Below, piece after piece: positions 11,856 to 23,573 of a DNA stretch of 64,000 bases. Origin of the DNA: Lactarius indigo (lineage: Eukaryota > Basidiomycota > Agaricomycetes > Russulales > Russulaceae). Each line of letters starts with the position of its first letter. Positions within the stretch are counted from its first letter, which is position 1. Location: contig JAFKAC010000005.1 of assembly GCA_025766275.1 (NCBI GenBank), positions 124,001 through 188,000 of the forward strand, read 5' to 3'. The position numbers were made by a program, and so were the translations under genes. Under the pieces are notes generated by a model. The model had not been told where the DNA came from. It made no database searches and saw only the letters and a list, made by a program, of their open reading frames with translations.

Positions 11856-14685
11856 ATGTCCGCGGCCGAAATTCCCACCGGTCCCCCCATTACCGAAAAC
11901 AAACACACTTATCGCGTTCACAAGCGAAAGGCACGCCGCGCCGAAGACCCCGTTACGAAATGTCAACGTGGGAGCATCACGTACGATCGCGAGAAGGGGG
12001 GGATGACGCGAGAATGGGCCAACGAGGGTGAGCTCCAGGCCTGGCTGGCAGCTGAGGAATCCGAGAAGGCTATTGAACTTATTGTAAGTCAAGTTGAGTG
12101 GTCAGACTCACCGGTCTGGCGGGAGCGGTGCGTCTTGAAGTGCTCGCGGGAATACACCGGTGGGAAGCAGAACCACGAGAATATCAACCAATGGGAAAGG
12201 AAGATCCCATCGAAGAAGACGGGCTGCCGGTGCTGTCTGACGATCAAGCGGTATCTGCACACTGAGACGATCCTTGGGAAATACGAGGACCAGCACGATC
12301 ACCCGCTTAGAGATGAGAACCTACGATTTACCAGACTTTCGGATGCCACCAAAGACCTTGTAATGGATATGGTTCACACAGGAATTGAAGCCAAGGCAAT
12401 AGTGCGTTGAAATTGGTTTTTGTTTCATTTCCGAGCTGACATTTATCGCGTAGCTGAAACATATACGCGAGTCATGCACGCGGACACAACGCGATTACTA
12501 CATTACAATGTCTGACATCCGCCGGATCCGTCGGATTGTGGAGAACAACGAAATCCGTCTTGACGATAACGACGCGATCTCTGTGCGGCTGTGGGTCACT
12601 CGGCTCCAACAGGCCGGCGGCGAGGCGACACTGAAGGACAAGCTGGATCCCCCCCCACCCGGATCTGGATTATCTCCAGATTCCTTTGTGTTGTGCTTCC
12701 AAACTAAATTTCAGAGAGACCAATTCCAAGCTCATGGTTCGAATTTTCTGTCTATTGATGCCACCCACAATACCACACAGTACACAGGGCTGCAACTATT
12801 TACCCTGATTGTGAGGGATCCATGGGGCCAGGGTACGCTTTGTGGCACTTTTCCGCTTTTGGGACACTTACTTCATTTCTGCTCGGCAGGCGTTCCTGTC
12901 GCATGGATGTTGACGTCAAGCGGCACGGAAGCGACAATATATTTTTTTCTCAATTTCACCAAAATGCAGAGCCCAGAGATTACCCCTGCGATCATCATGA
13001 GTGATCGCGACAAGGCACAAATGAATGCGGTTCAGTCCATATACCCGGGGTCCACTTTGCTATTGTGCTGGTGGCATGTGCTCCGTGTGATCCGGATGCG
13101 CTTCCGCACGGAAGAATTCCCGCAACTTTGGAAGCGTATCCGTGAATGGGTGAAGACCCCTGACCAGTCAACATTTGACTTGTGGTGGGAGGAGATGCAG
13201 ACCGACTCCTCGGCACCCCAGAGTGTTATTGAGTATCTCAAAGTCAATTGGATGCCCATTGTACCCCTTTGGTCAGGGGCATCGAGGCTCAATCGTACGA
13301 TCTTTCAAGAGGGTGATACTAATATGCTTATTGAGGCGTAAGTAGACTTATCATATCAAAAACCAACGAGATCGGCTTAAATCTATGTTTTATCTAGCTA
13401 TCACCATGTACTCAAGTCAAAGTGGCTAGATGGGAAGTGAAATCGGTGTGCCGACCATCTCATACATGTTCTCGTAAATGATATGCTTCCGCATTACATA
13501 GCCCGCTTTGATAGCCAGGGCATGGGTTTCCAAGGACTTGACTTGGCCAACAAGCGTCGCAAGGAAATTGTCACGCGAACGCCGGAGATGAACGCCGAGT
13601 CTATACGCGACCTCGGCAATGATCGCTTTAGTGTGCAATCTGAAACGGACTCTTCACGCGTGTACCTGGTCGATCTCGGCAAGCGGTCTTGTGACTGTCT
13701 GGACTGGCCCAGGGTTGAGCTGTGCAAACACGTTACCGCCGTGGCCCATTTCTTTGGGCGCGATGATCAGCAAATTGGAGTGGTGGAAAATACAGTCCCC
13801 AATGCCCCCCCGCCGACTCGCGAAGGCTCGCCAGATGCGCGAAGCGATACAAGTGCCGCAACAACCTCGATTCTGGAGAATGTAATCACCGTCTCCAGGG
13901 AATTCCTGAACGATAGTGTTCCTTCCTCTCCAGGCACCGTCTGAAGTCTACGGACGGTCGAGGCGTATCTCACAGCCGTCGTTCACAACTCCCGCTCCTC
14001 AGGCAGTCCACTCCCGGAAAAAGAGGTAATCCCACCTAATCAACATACATGGACTGAGACGGCAAAGCAAATGGGTGCCACACGACGACGGAAGAGGCCT
14101 GAGCCCAGCACCACATCGTCCCCCGAGCCCCCAGCATCAACACGTATCGGGGACCTCAATCGCAAGCGACCGCGCGTGAAGATTACAGACCCGTACGCTG
14201 GTGGGGTCAGCTCTGGACGAGATGCCGCCCCAGACGCGCGAACCGCTGCCCAGAATGCTGAAGCATGCGCGCGCGCTGCAGTCGCTGCCAATGGCACTCT
14301 CTCACAACCCCCGAAATGCGGCCGCAATCGTGCGTGCGCCCCAGCCCCAGCTACACCCCCACTTCCTTCGGACCCACCATCTACCTTGCCCCCCGTTGCA
14401 TGGTACATGGCCCGCGACTTGCCTGGTGTGCAGGCCACGGTGCACGACGCAGGGGTTCCCACTTCTGCCTCTGCCACTGTTGCGAGGAACCCCCCCATAC
14501 AGCCCCTAGAACGCCACCACATGCACGCTGGATCCTCATCCGTTCCCCCTCCCTCCGTCTCCCCCACATGGTACCCCGTTCCTGCCGCTTACCCTCCCGG
14601 AACGTACGCGCCCACCCCATATCGCTCGGTATACCCTGTATACTGGCCTTATGGCCATTTCCCACCAATCCAACGCCCACAATAG
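11856..14685 (+). pseudogene. MULE transposase with SWIM zinc finger, broken by in-frame TGA
   Basis: ATG chosen at 11856 (MSAAEIPTGPP); the open frame upstream has no ATG. Exon 1 ends near 12401 (GIEAKAI) at a GTGCGT donor. Exon 2 (from about 12455, LKHIRESC) carries the DDE core: SIDATHNTT (first Asp), IMSDRDKAQMNA (second Asp), then CWWH and a helical region with the Glu. A third exon after the CTAG at about 13397 contains YHHVLKSKWLDGK, then TGA at 13438-13440 where an Arg is expected in the family. Past it lie DMLPHYIARFDSQ and the SWIM motif CDCLDWPRVELCKHV (CxC...CxH). A second TGA is at 13942-13944, yet the same frame stays open to 14685 with a Pro/Ala-rich, low-complexity C-terminus. 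So the original protein probably continued through both stops. Confidence 0.75.
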
Positions 14686-14989
14686 AGTATGTAGACTGTA
14701 TTTTCGTGCGCCTGAGTGTATATAGAACTGTAGCACTTTACCATAATATATACCCCTGTTATAATCTCAGTTTGAGTATGCCGAAACAGTTTTCCGTGCT
14801 CGCAGCGTCGTACTTGTCGCTTGCACATACTTCGAGGCTCCTCCACCTCACCAGCGTCGTCGGTATCGTCGCTACCAACAGCTCCCGTCATTCCAAGCCC
14901 ACCGACTTCACCGGCGTCGTCATTCCCAGCCCTCCGATCATACAACGCTTGCTACGCACAATCTTGCCATTGATCCTCCCAATCACACC

Positions 14990-15335
14990 TTCTCTGCTTT
15001 TATTTGTTTGCTACGTCGCGTAATTTTCCGCTCTCATCTTCTCTGCTTTTATTTGTTTGCTATGTCGTGTTCCCTTCCGCTCTCATCTTCTCTGCTTTTA
15101 TTTGTTTGCTACGTCGTGTTCCCTTCCGCTCTCATCTTCTCTGCTTTTATTTGTTTGCTACGTCGTCGATTCTCTCCGCTCTCATCTTCTCTGCTTTTAT
15201 TTGTTTGCTACGTCGTGTTCCCTTCCGCTCTCATCTTCTCTGCTTTTATTTGTTTGCTACATCGTCAATTCTCTCCGCTCTCATCTTCTCTGCTTTTATT
15301 TGTTCGCTGCGTCGTCTTTCCTCTCTGCCCTTATT
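14990..15335. repeat. Tandem repeat, 7 copies of a 49-50 bp unit
   Basis: Each unit begins TTCTCTGCTTTTATTTGTT, followed by GCTACGTCG and a variable TTC/GAT stretch, then CCGCTCTCATC. Starts are at about 14990, 15039, 15088, 15137, 15187, 15236 and 15286. Two alternating unit types (49 and 50 bp) suggest expansion of a dimer. It lies inside the MULE, 3' of the transposase. Confidence 0.9.
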
Positions 15336-16466
15336 GTTCAACCACCCACAGGCATACCCGGGACCTGACCGGCCTGACCCCACATCTACTCCAACCTCAG
15401 CTGAATGTGGAGCGGATGGGACGTTCAACTGAACGTATCGTCCTTCCAGTAAGTACCACCACTCTTTTTTCCTTCTGTCTCTACTGACATTCGTCCGCCA
15501 CACTTCTAGCCGCCCGATGCAGGCGCCCTGCTCATCTTTATTAGGCGTCTCGTTGCAATCGAGGCGCGTTGGATCCCTCGGGCGCAGGGGTGTAGCCTAT
15601 ACAATCCAACCCACTCTTATCGGCGTCCGACCCTCGCCCGGCGTCTTGGCGTCAACACACGCAGCACTCTACGTCATCTCCCCGACGGGCCCATATATCC
15701 GCGATCTTAACGGCAGGGATTCGGGCATCCCGACCGCGGTAAGTGTCACTCACATTTTTCCCTTCCACGAAGTCGAAGGCCGTCGCTCCGCCCCAGCTCT
15801 CGCCTACTCGACCCTTCTTCTCAAAATCCAGAAGTCTACTCATGGTCAATTTGCGTACGTGACACGGGTTGTCTGGTAATCGTCTTAATTTTTTTTTCTT
15901 TCTTTTCGTCTTCTGACGTGAATTTTCATGATACTCTCACTCTCTTGGCCCATCCCCCTCGAAACAGAGGCCCACTCATGATCAACTTGCGTACGAGACA
16001 CGAGCTGTCTGGTAATCACGTACTCTTTAACCTCTTTCTTTTCTCTTACACGTACGTGTTTTTCTTTCGTACGCACTTCGCTCTACTCACCACTGCGTTT
16101 GCCACCACCCTCTGTTCCCCGTACTTGCCTCCATTCACCGCACTCACCACCGCGTTCGCCTCCGTCCTCCACACCACCCTCTACTCTTCGCACTCAACTC
16201 CATTCCCTACACCATGTCCACTTGTCTCCGTTCCCCTCCTCACCGTTCTTGTCGTTCACTTCCATTCCCTTCACTGCTCTCCAACTCGCTCGCTGACTTA
16301 ATCGTATTACCAAACAATGTATTCATGTGACTTTTAATTATCTAATAGTAAATGTTTATGTTGGTTGTCCGGGAGAATAACATGTTCTTTATTAGCTAAG
16401 AGATAGGAATTCTTTTGGAGGGAAAATAGTTGTTTGGGCGGGGATTGAACTTTGAGGCCGGTCCAG
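15336..16466. other. MULE 3' non-coding region with degenerate direct repeat
   Basis: Pyrimidine-rich on the plus strand. A roughly 50-bp block at 15835-15885 (CTCATGGTCAATTTGCGTACG) recurs at 15972-16022 with changes, and short CACTCACCACCGCGTT-like units repeat at about 16086-16160. Open frames here (e.g. 15517-15879) match nothing I recognise and are probably chance. Confidence 0.5.
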
Positions 16467-16497
16467 AGCGGACCGGTCCATGGGACCGATGCGAAAA
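16467..16497. repeat. MULE right terminal inverted repeat
   Basis: Inverted partner of 11602-11632. Its inner CCGGTCCATGGGACCG is self-complementary. Confidence 0.75.
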
Positions 16498-16569
16498 TTA
16501 GCCAACTTTCGCTGGGATTACAGATTACCATTTCTGGACTCAGCTGGCTGTTGTACTGAACAAATACTA

Positions 16570-16597
16570 CAGTCGACTCTCTGATAACCCATACCCC
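16570..16597. repeat. Pogo-like left terminal inverted repeat
   Basis: 28 bp starting CAGTCGACTCTCTGATAAC, preceded by TA. Partner at 33972-33999. Confidence 0.8.
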
Positions 16598-17559
16598 AGA
16601 TAACCCATACTCTCCAGTAACCCATACCCATTCCTGTCCACCGAGTTGGTAGGTGGGGATTTTGTGAGCATAACCCATAACTCTCTAATAACCAATAACC
16701 CATACCCTTTTGGGGGTTAATAACCCATAAGTACCAGCGTCCAATGCCAAATTGTTGACTAATTTAGAGGACTTTCCCGAATGTTTGAGTGGGGTCTTTC
16801 ATCTCCGGCTCACATACACCATGTGCAACGGCTCTGAGTGGCCATAACAGTCCATTGCAACATGTGTGTGCACCCAAACTAGTGATCTCAGCTGCCGAAG
16901 ACTGGGTTGTCACTGCGCTAGACGAATGGGAGAGCACCAGTGCATTGCAGCACTCACACCAAACATCCCTCTTGGATGCTCTTAAACAAGCAGACAAGGC
17001 CCACTTTCCCAACACAACAACAGGCGAAGAAATATTCAATGCTATCATGAAGGCTAGGGGGGCATGTGAAGGGTGCCAGAGAGTTGGACGACATCTCCAA
17101 GGACACCCCAGTAGACTCGATCAGAAGGCATGCCGAGGCACTCTGTGGCAAAGTGTTACGGTTTCACCCTCGCGACCTCAGCAAACAGCGATACGACGAA
17201 TGCACTCCCATGAGAAAGAGGAGGATGATGAAGAAAAGGCTGAGATAAGCTGCAAACCAAGAGATAAGTGCCCCGGCCCGCAAGTCCATTGGACCTTCTG
17301 CGATGATGCGCAGAATTGCAGGTTCCACCGGCCCGGATAAAACCAATATCAAACCGCCCGTCATGTGACCCCAGCATGTGACCTGGCTAGAATGCACTGG
17401 AAGAGTCCAGATGAGCTTGTGCCTGGCTGACTGATGATTGGTACCTGATGACTGATACTGGCTGCGGATGACTCATAGACGATTACACTGTTACAATAAG
17501 GATGACTGATGTTCTGTTCTGATTGGTTGACTGACTGTATGCTGACTGATGATTACACA

Positions 17560-18099
17560 TGTTACGTTTCGACTCGTACGGACTTCTGCGCTCGTGACCC
17601 TTACTGTACCGGTTGCAACTACGGCGGTAAGGTATATTAGTTGCGGACTTAACCACGGTGATACGGTAGTGCGATAGGTGATACGGTACGATAGCTGACT
17701 GATGACGGGCGCCACTAATACTGGTAGTAGTGGTACTTGGATTGAGATACTTACGCGATACGTTGGACGCTACATTACAGTGACTCATAGCAGCGCTTGA
17801 AAGCCTGCTCGAATTGTATTTAAACTGTCTTGTGAAGACCAAGATACGCCATCTTGGTCTTCTTGAATCGCCATTTATTTCTCTCTTCTTTTTCCTCTTC
17901 GCCTCTCTATTTCTCTTCAAACTCAGAGCAACTCCGACTCCGTTCGAGAACAGCATAAGTAGGATCTGCCGGTGTACCTCCGTGTATTCACCAGGGCAGA
18001 AGCTTGGACCTCCGTGTCTTCAAGTCGATGCATCGATACATCGCTGAGTTGTTACTGCCCTCAGAGCTCAAGTCGGGCTAACGTCGTGGCGACGTTACA
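17560..18099 (+). repeat. GypA-1 5' LTR
   Basis: Starts TGTTACGTTTCGACTCG, ends GGCGACGTTACA. TATA-like TATTTAAA at 17817-17824. 34 bp downstream is the R-start 11-mer ATCTTGGTCTT (17851-17861), the right arm of a perfect 12-bp hairpin with 17834-17845. Confidence 0.92.
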
Positions 18100-18112
18100 T
18101 TAAGACCAAGAT
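18100..18112 (+). promoter_or_regulatory. GypA-1 self-priming primer-binding site
   Basis: Two bases after the LTR end lies AAGACCAAGAT (18102-18112), the exact reverse complement of ATCTTGGTCTT at the predicted mRNA start (17851-17861). No canonical tRNA 3'-end complement (TGG...) follows the LTR. Matches the Tf1-type self-primed layout. Confidence 0.75.
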
Positions 18113-18118
18113 ACCATC

Positions 18119-20179
18119 GTGGCCGTAACAACAAGAGACCAGTGGACGAGCTTTCGTCCTTACTCGCTCCAAAGAAGAGGAGTACGCAACGTCCCTACGC
18201 GCTTCTTACAAGCTGCAAGTTGGAGGGAAAGACAAGAAGAAACCGGGTATTTTGTGGAATTCAACGGACCTAGCAGGTTCCGCCCAGTTGAGTTCAACTT
18301 CGACCACCTGTGCTGGGTAGAGGTTACGTGGAACCCTATAGATTCCCAGTGGGATGCAATACGACCGGCTGGACCCAGATACCGCTGCGACATTGACGCG
18401 CGAGAACTCAACGACAGATCAGATTGGGGTCCCATTGACGGACAACTACGCGAACACTCCACTGGAGAAGTAGTGTTGGAAGAAGAAAGTGAGCAAAGTC
18501 AGGAAGAAAGCGAGGGACGAGAGCCAGACCAGACAGAGACTAGCGGAGGAGCCATACAAGACCTCCTCGTAGAACGAGCTGAGTCCGCGCATATCACCGA
18601 ACCCGAACCTATTCACATCTGATCCCCAGCCATCATGGCCACAATAACACGCGCAATGGAAGAAGTCGCACTAGAGGAAGCACGAGTAGTGCGCGAAGAA
18701 GCAAGGGACATCCTCATGCCCATTAACCCAGAGACAGGAGTACGTATGACCGCAGACGACGCCGCGATCTTTCGAGCCATAGGATCAGATAGGGGAGACC
18801 CCCCGTCTGAACGACGACCAACAATGGAACTACCCCCGGGAGTGGGAGGACCAGGGGGTGACCCACCGCCGCCATCAGGAGGGGGCGTCCCATTCGACTT
18901 ACGAAGGAACGAGCCACCAAGAGGACCACCCCGCGATCCGCCAGGAGGCGGAGGAGGTGGAGGTGACGGCAGCGAAGGAAGAGGTACAGGGGAAAGAGGA
19001 CACCCCAGTGAAAAATTAACCGGCGAGCCACCCTCCATCTTTGACGGAGACAGACTTAAAGTCGACCAGTTTCTTACGCAGTGGCATGTTTACTGGGGCA
19101 TGAACCTAGACGCCCCCATCATGCGCAACGACTACAGGAGGTGCCTCCTGTTTCTCTCGTACATCAAAGGCGGAGCAGTCAGCGAATGGGTCCTATCCTT
19201 CCTGAACTGGCTCAATCGACAAATACAACGAGGAATCAGCCCCTACACTCGAGGCTTATGGGACTCCGTAGCAGACGGCTTCAGCCAAAGATTTGAAAAC
19301 ACATTAGAAAGGGAACAAGCGCAGGCCATACTACGAAAGGGCTTCAAGATGATGGGAGAGGACATTGATAAGTATGTCAACGATTTCGAACAATTGGCAC
19401 GGAAGGCTCATTACCACCTCAACGAACCACAAACCATCGACCTATTCACGTCAGGTTTGCCCAAGGAATTATTCAAGAACGCCTTTCAATTCGATGAGCC
19501 AATAACGTTCGACGACTGGAAAAGAGCCGTCCTCAAGCGGCAGAAGAACTACATACACCTCAAAGCGAGGCTCAACGAATACAAGAGTACGACGACTCAG
19601 CCGAAGAAACAAACCGGCAATGCAGGGTGGGCACTCCCGCAAAATCTACTGCAGACCAATCCATGGGCTATGGACACCTCGGCTGACCGCGCCAAGGTAC
19701 GGTTGGCCGGATCCGAAGATATCGACTTCAACAAACTACCCCACCACGATTGGCCGACGCCACCATTTCCACCGCGGGGGGGCCCCGGGGCCAGGGGACG
19801 AGGAAGAGGCAGGTCTAGGAGGGACCTAAGGAACGTCCTCTGCTACAACTGTCACGCTCCAGGCCATCTCTCACGAAATTGCCCATACCCCCGACAGCAG
19901 AGACAGTGGCAGAACGCCCCCGCCAGTAGTAGGATGACGGAGACAGCCTGGCCAACACAATGGCCGGGATCCCCAGGTCCCACGTCCCAGTACGAGCCAT
20001 CATTGCCGGGATACGCGACGCCCGCACCCAGTGCAACGCCGGCGCCACAAATCAAAGCGGTGAAGACAGCAGGAGAACAAGCAAAGGAGTGGCTGACGCA
20101 GGTAGCCAACAGCACGGACGAGGTGAAAGACCTCATACTTCAGGACTTGTGGGGAAAAGAGGGTTTTCAGGGCGCCTGA
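18119..20179 (+). pseudogene. GypA-1 gag (capsid/nucleocapsid), one nonsense codon
   Basis: Frame opens at GTG 18119 (no AUG; see findings) with RDQWTSFRPYSL. A conserved N-terminal domain (NVPTRFLQAASWRER, then FVEFNGPSRFRPVEFNFDHL) is followed by an acidic Gln/Glu region. TGA at 18620-18622 sits where GypA-2 has Arg and GypA-3 has Gln, and the frame then continues. A Pro/Gly-rich linker precedes the retrotransposon gag domain (DQFLTQWHVYWGMN). The nucleocapsid CCHC knuckle CYNCHAPGHLSRNC is near 19842-19883. Gag ends at TGA 20177-20179, overlapping pol, with frameshift heptamer GGGTTTT at 20161-20167. Confidence 0.85.
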
Positions 20180-23051
20180 ACCCGTCAGTCTGGGTGAGGG
20201 CTCTACAATGTAATTCTGTAATTGTGACAACGCGCTATCGATCTCTACGAATTCCAGTGACTGTCCGAACGAATTACCAAACAACTGAAACCAACGCACT
20301 GGTGGACTCTGGAGCCACCGACAATTTCATCAAACCAGGAATGGCGGCCCGGGCAGGAGTCCCAATACGACCCCTGGAGGTGCCTCGCAAGATATGGAAC
20401 ATAGACAACACGGAAAACAAAGCTGGGTTAATCACTCATTATGTTAACCTGGAAGTGAAAACACGTGGACAGATTAAAAAGATGACCTTTCTGGTCACCG
20501 ATCTCGGTAGCGAGGACATGGTACTCGGTTACCCATGGCTAAGCGCCTTCGAGCCCACGATTAGTTGGGCAACTGCAACCATGCATCCGGACATGCAACC
20601 GGTAGTCTTGGCCACTACCGAAGAGCTACTTATCGCACCCGCCATACGGGCTTTAATCACAATAGAGAAGGAAGCGATCGTCCAGGAACTAGAAGAAGAG
20701 ACCTTCGCACGAGCCACCGCTTCGACAGAATTGGCTATATCAGCAAAACAGCAACAAACGGCAGCCGTGCTGCCACCGGTATATGCAGCATTTAGCACGT
20801 TATTCAGTGAGCAGGCCTCGCATCGCTTCCCCCCATCACGGCCCTGGGACCACGCCATCGACTTCAAGCCATCGGCACCAACGGCGATCGACTGTAAGAT
20901 ATACCCCATGACACAAAAGGAGGAAGGCGAGTTGAAGACATTCCTTGATGAGAAGTTAAAACAGGGTTATCTGCGCCCTTCCATTTCCCCGTACGCCTCA
21001 TCCTTCTTCTTTATCAAAAAGAAGGACGGAAAACTACGCCCAGTACAGGACTATCGAGTTATCAATTCACACACCATTCGCAATCAGTATCCATTGCCGT
21101 TAATTCAAGACCTCATTCTCGACCTCAGCAACGCGCACATCTACACAAAACTCGACATCCGTTGGGGCTACAACAACATTCGCATTCGCGATGGCGACCA
21201 GGAAAAAGCGGCATTCAAGACCAAATTTGGCCTTTTTGAACCCACGGTCATGTTCTTTGGCCTCACCAACTCCCCGGCCACCTTTCAGGCGATGATGAAC
21301 CACATCTACCGCGACACGATCGCGAAGCACGAACGTTTGGGCACTACGATACGTGTTTACATGGATGACATCGGCATCGCCACTCATTTTGACCGCGATC
21401 TGACAGCCCACATTGAAGCGGTGCGCGACGTGTTGAGCGTTGCACGCGAACACGATCTCTATTTCAAGCTCGAAAAATGCCTGTTCCACCAGCCGCGGAT
21501 GGATTACCTGGGGGTAATCCTTGAAAGGGGGGTGACCCGAATGGACCCTGTAAAAGTTCAAGGTATCAAAGACTGGCCAACGCCAACAAAAGTCAAAGAC
21601 GTCCGATCATTCCTCGGTTTTTGCAACTTTTACAGACTCTTTATCCGCGGATTTGCAACCCACGCTAAACCACTTACCAAACTGACGCGAAAAGATGAAG
21701 AATGGAGATGGACCGAAGAAGAGGACAAGGCATTCAACACCCTCAAACGCCTTGTAACTGAAGAACCGGTGCTGGCACATCCGGTCCTCCAAGACCCATT
21801 TGAGTTAGAAGTAGACGCTTCCGGATACGCGGTGGGAGCCGTATTACTACAACGGAAATCTGACGGAAAACGACACCCTATAGGTTACTACTCAGCCACA
21901 CTCTCGGAAGCGGAACGAAACTACGACATTTATGACTTAGAGCTACTCGCGATAGTCAAGGCATTGTGAAACTGGAGACCGTTGCTCGCGGGAGCTCCGC
22001 ACAAAATCAAGATATATTCGGATCACCTCAATCTGCAATATTGGAAATCCCCGCAGAAAATTAGCAGGAGAGTTGCAAGGGAGGTGCTTGAACTTTCCGA
22101 ATACGACTTTGAGATTCACCACATCAAAGGAAAGAGCAACGGCAGAGCAGACGCACTATCAAGACGGCCAGACTACGACCAGGGAGGAGGCGACAACAGC
22201 GAAGTCGTCGTCCTACCCCCCGAAGTCTTCGTGAGAACTCTCAACGTCGCACGCACCTTCGCCGCAAACCCAAACCTGCTGCAACCGCGTCATCAACAAG
22301 ATAACGAGGTGATCAAGATGTGGGTAGACCCCCATCGCCTTAAGAAAATAGAAGGGGAATGGTACAAGGATGGCAGGTTTGTAGTAACCGGACCTGCCTC
22401 GACGTACCGCGTGCTGATACATGACCACCACGACTTACCAATACACAGCCACCCTGGAGTGGCGAGAACGCAGCGAATCTTGGAACGACATTATTGGTGG
22501 CCAAGACTGCGAAAGGACGTGTACGAATACGTGCAAGGCTGCGCAGAATGCCAACGAAACAAAGTAAACACGAGGCCCATACGAGCAGCGCTACACCCTA
22601 TTACGCCAGTGTTGGACGCCGTGCCCTTCCAAACCATAGCTATGGACTTCATTACCAAGCTCCCACCGTCACAGGGGTACGACAGCATACTGACCGTCAC
22701 AGATCACGACTGTAGCAAGGCCTCCATCTTTATTCCATGTCGAGAAGAAATAACAGCAGAAGAGACAGCCGCCCTGTACGTCGCTCATGTATTCAAACGC
22801 TTCGGGCTACCGCGCAAGTGTATTAGTGACAGAGACCCACGATTTGCATCCAAGTTCACTAGAGAAGTATGTCGGGTCCTGGGCATCCAACAAAACATAT
22901 CGACGGCGTATCACCCACGCACTGACGGGCAGTCTGAACGGACCAATCAATGGCTGGAACAGTATCTGCGCTTTTGGGTAACTGAGCGGCAAGATAACTG
23001 GGCCACTTATCTACCAATCGCCGAATTCGCACACAACAACTGGCCACATGA

Positions 23052-23542
23052 TGTAACGTCGTCACGACGTTAGCTCGACTTGAGCTCGAGGGAGGCGATA
23101 ACAACTTAGCGAATTGCTTGAAGACACGAAGGTCCAAGCGTAGACGACAGTGAACACTCGAAGGTGCACTACTTCCTTTGACAGCGATAAAGAGGGAAGG
23201 AGAGAGAGAGAAAGAAGAGAACAAGTGACGATTCAAGAAGACCAAGATGGCGTATCTTGGTCTTCGCAAGCAGTCTTAAATACAAGTCGAGCAGGCTTAG
23301 AAGCGCTGCCATGAGTCACCGTAAAGTAGCGTCCAACGTATTGCAGAAACCACTCGAAGCCTAATACTACTAGTACCTGTACTAGTGGCGTTGGTCATCA
23401 GTCAGCTATCGTATCCTATCGCCTATCGCACTACCGTATCACCGTAAATAAGTCCGCAACTAATCTACCTTACCGCCGTAGTTGCAACCGGTACAGTAAG
23501 GGTTCTCAGTCGAGTATCGCCGCACAAGTCCGAAACGTAACA
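23052..23542 (-). repeat. GypA-2 3' LTR
   Basis: 491 bp, ends TGTTACG.../...CGTTACA on the minus strand. Preceded on that strand by the polypurine tract AGAAGGGAGGTGA. Confidence 0.94.
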
Positions 23543-23573
23543 TCACCTCCCTTCTAAGCGTGAGGCCCCAGAC

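Larger units (their letters stand above)
11602..16497 (+). mobile_element. MULE-type DNA transposon with 31-bp terminal inverted repeats
   Basis: 11602-11632 and 16467-16497 are inverted repeats of each other (29 of 31 bases by eye; core CGCATCGGTCCCA and GGACCGG). Between them is one transposase gene with MULE and SWIM signatures, a tandem-repeat block and a long pyrimidine-rich 3' region. I could not find a convincing 8-9 bp target duplication outside the repeats, so the true ends may lie a few bases further out. The transposase carries in-frame stops, so the element is non-autonomous as it stands. Confidence 0.75.

Noticed and set aside
14990..15335. CRISPR-like array
   Set aside because: Units are contiguous tandem repeats without distinct spacers, and the genome is eukaryotic.
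15008..15487. Leu/Phe-rich ORFs over the 49-bp tandem array
   Set aside because: Open only because the repeat lacks stops; the three frames are all similarly open and the array length explains them.
15517..15879. 120-codon ORF 3' of the MULE tandem array
   Set aside because: No recognisable domain, surrounded by low-complexity sequence, no evidence of constraint.
16530..16740. Telomere-like repeats (AACCCATA)
   Set aside because: Units are irregular, not the fungal TTAGGG/CCCTAA type, and coincide with a pogo-like TIR with TA duplication.
17560..18099. LTR homology between GypA-1 and GypA-2 as one recombined element
   Set aside because: LTR lengths differ (540 versus 491 bp), orientation is opposite, and each pair has its own target duplication, so they are separate insertions.
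20529..20909. Antisense ORFs within the gypsy pol and gag genes (also 52477-52860, 23745-24383, 32372-32617 and others)
   Set aside because: They mirror strongly coding sense strands and vary in length between copies. Only the sense +1 ORFx shows protein-level conservation between families.
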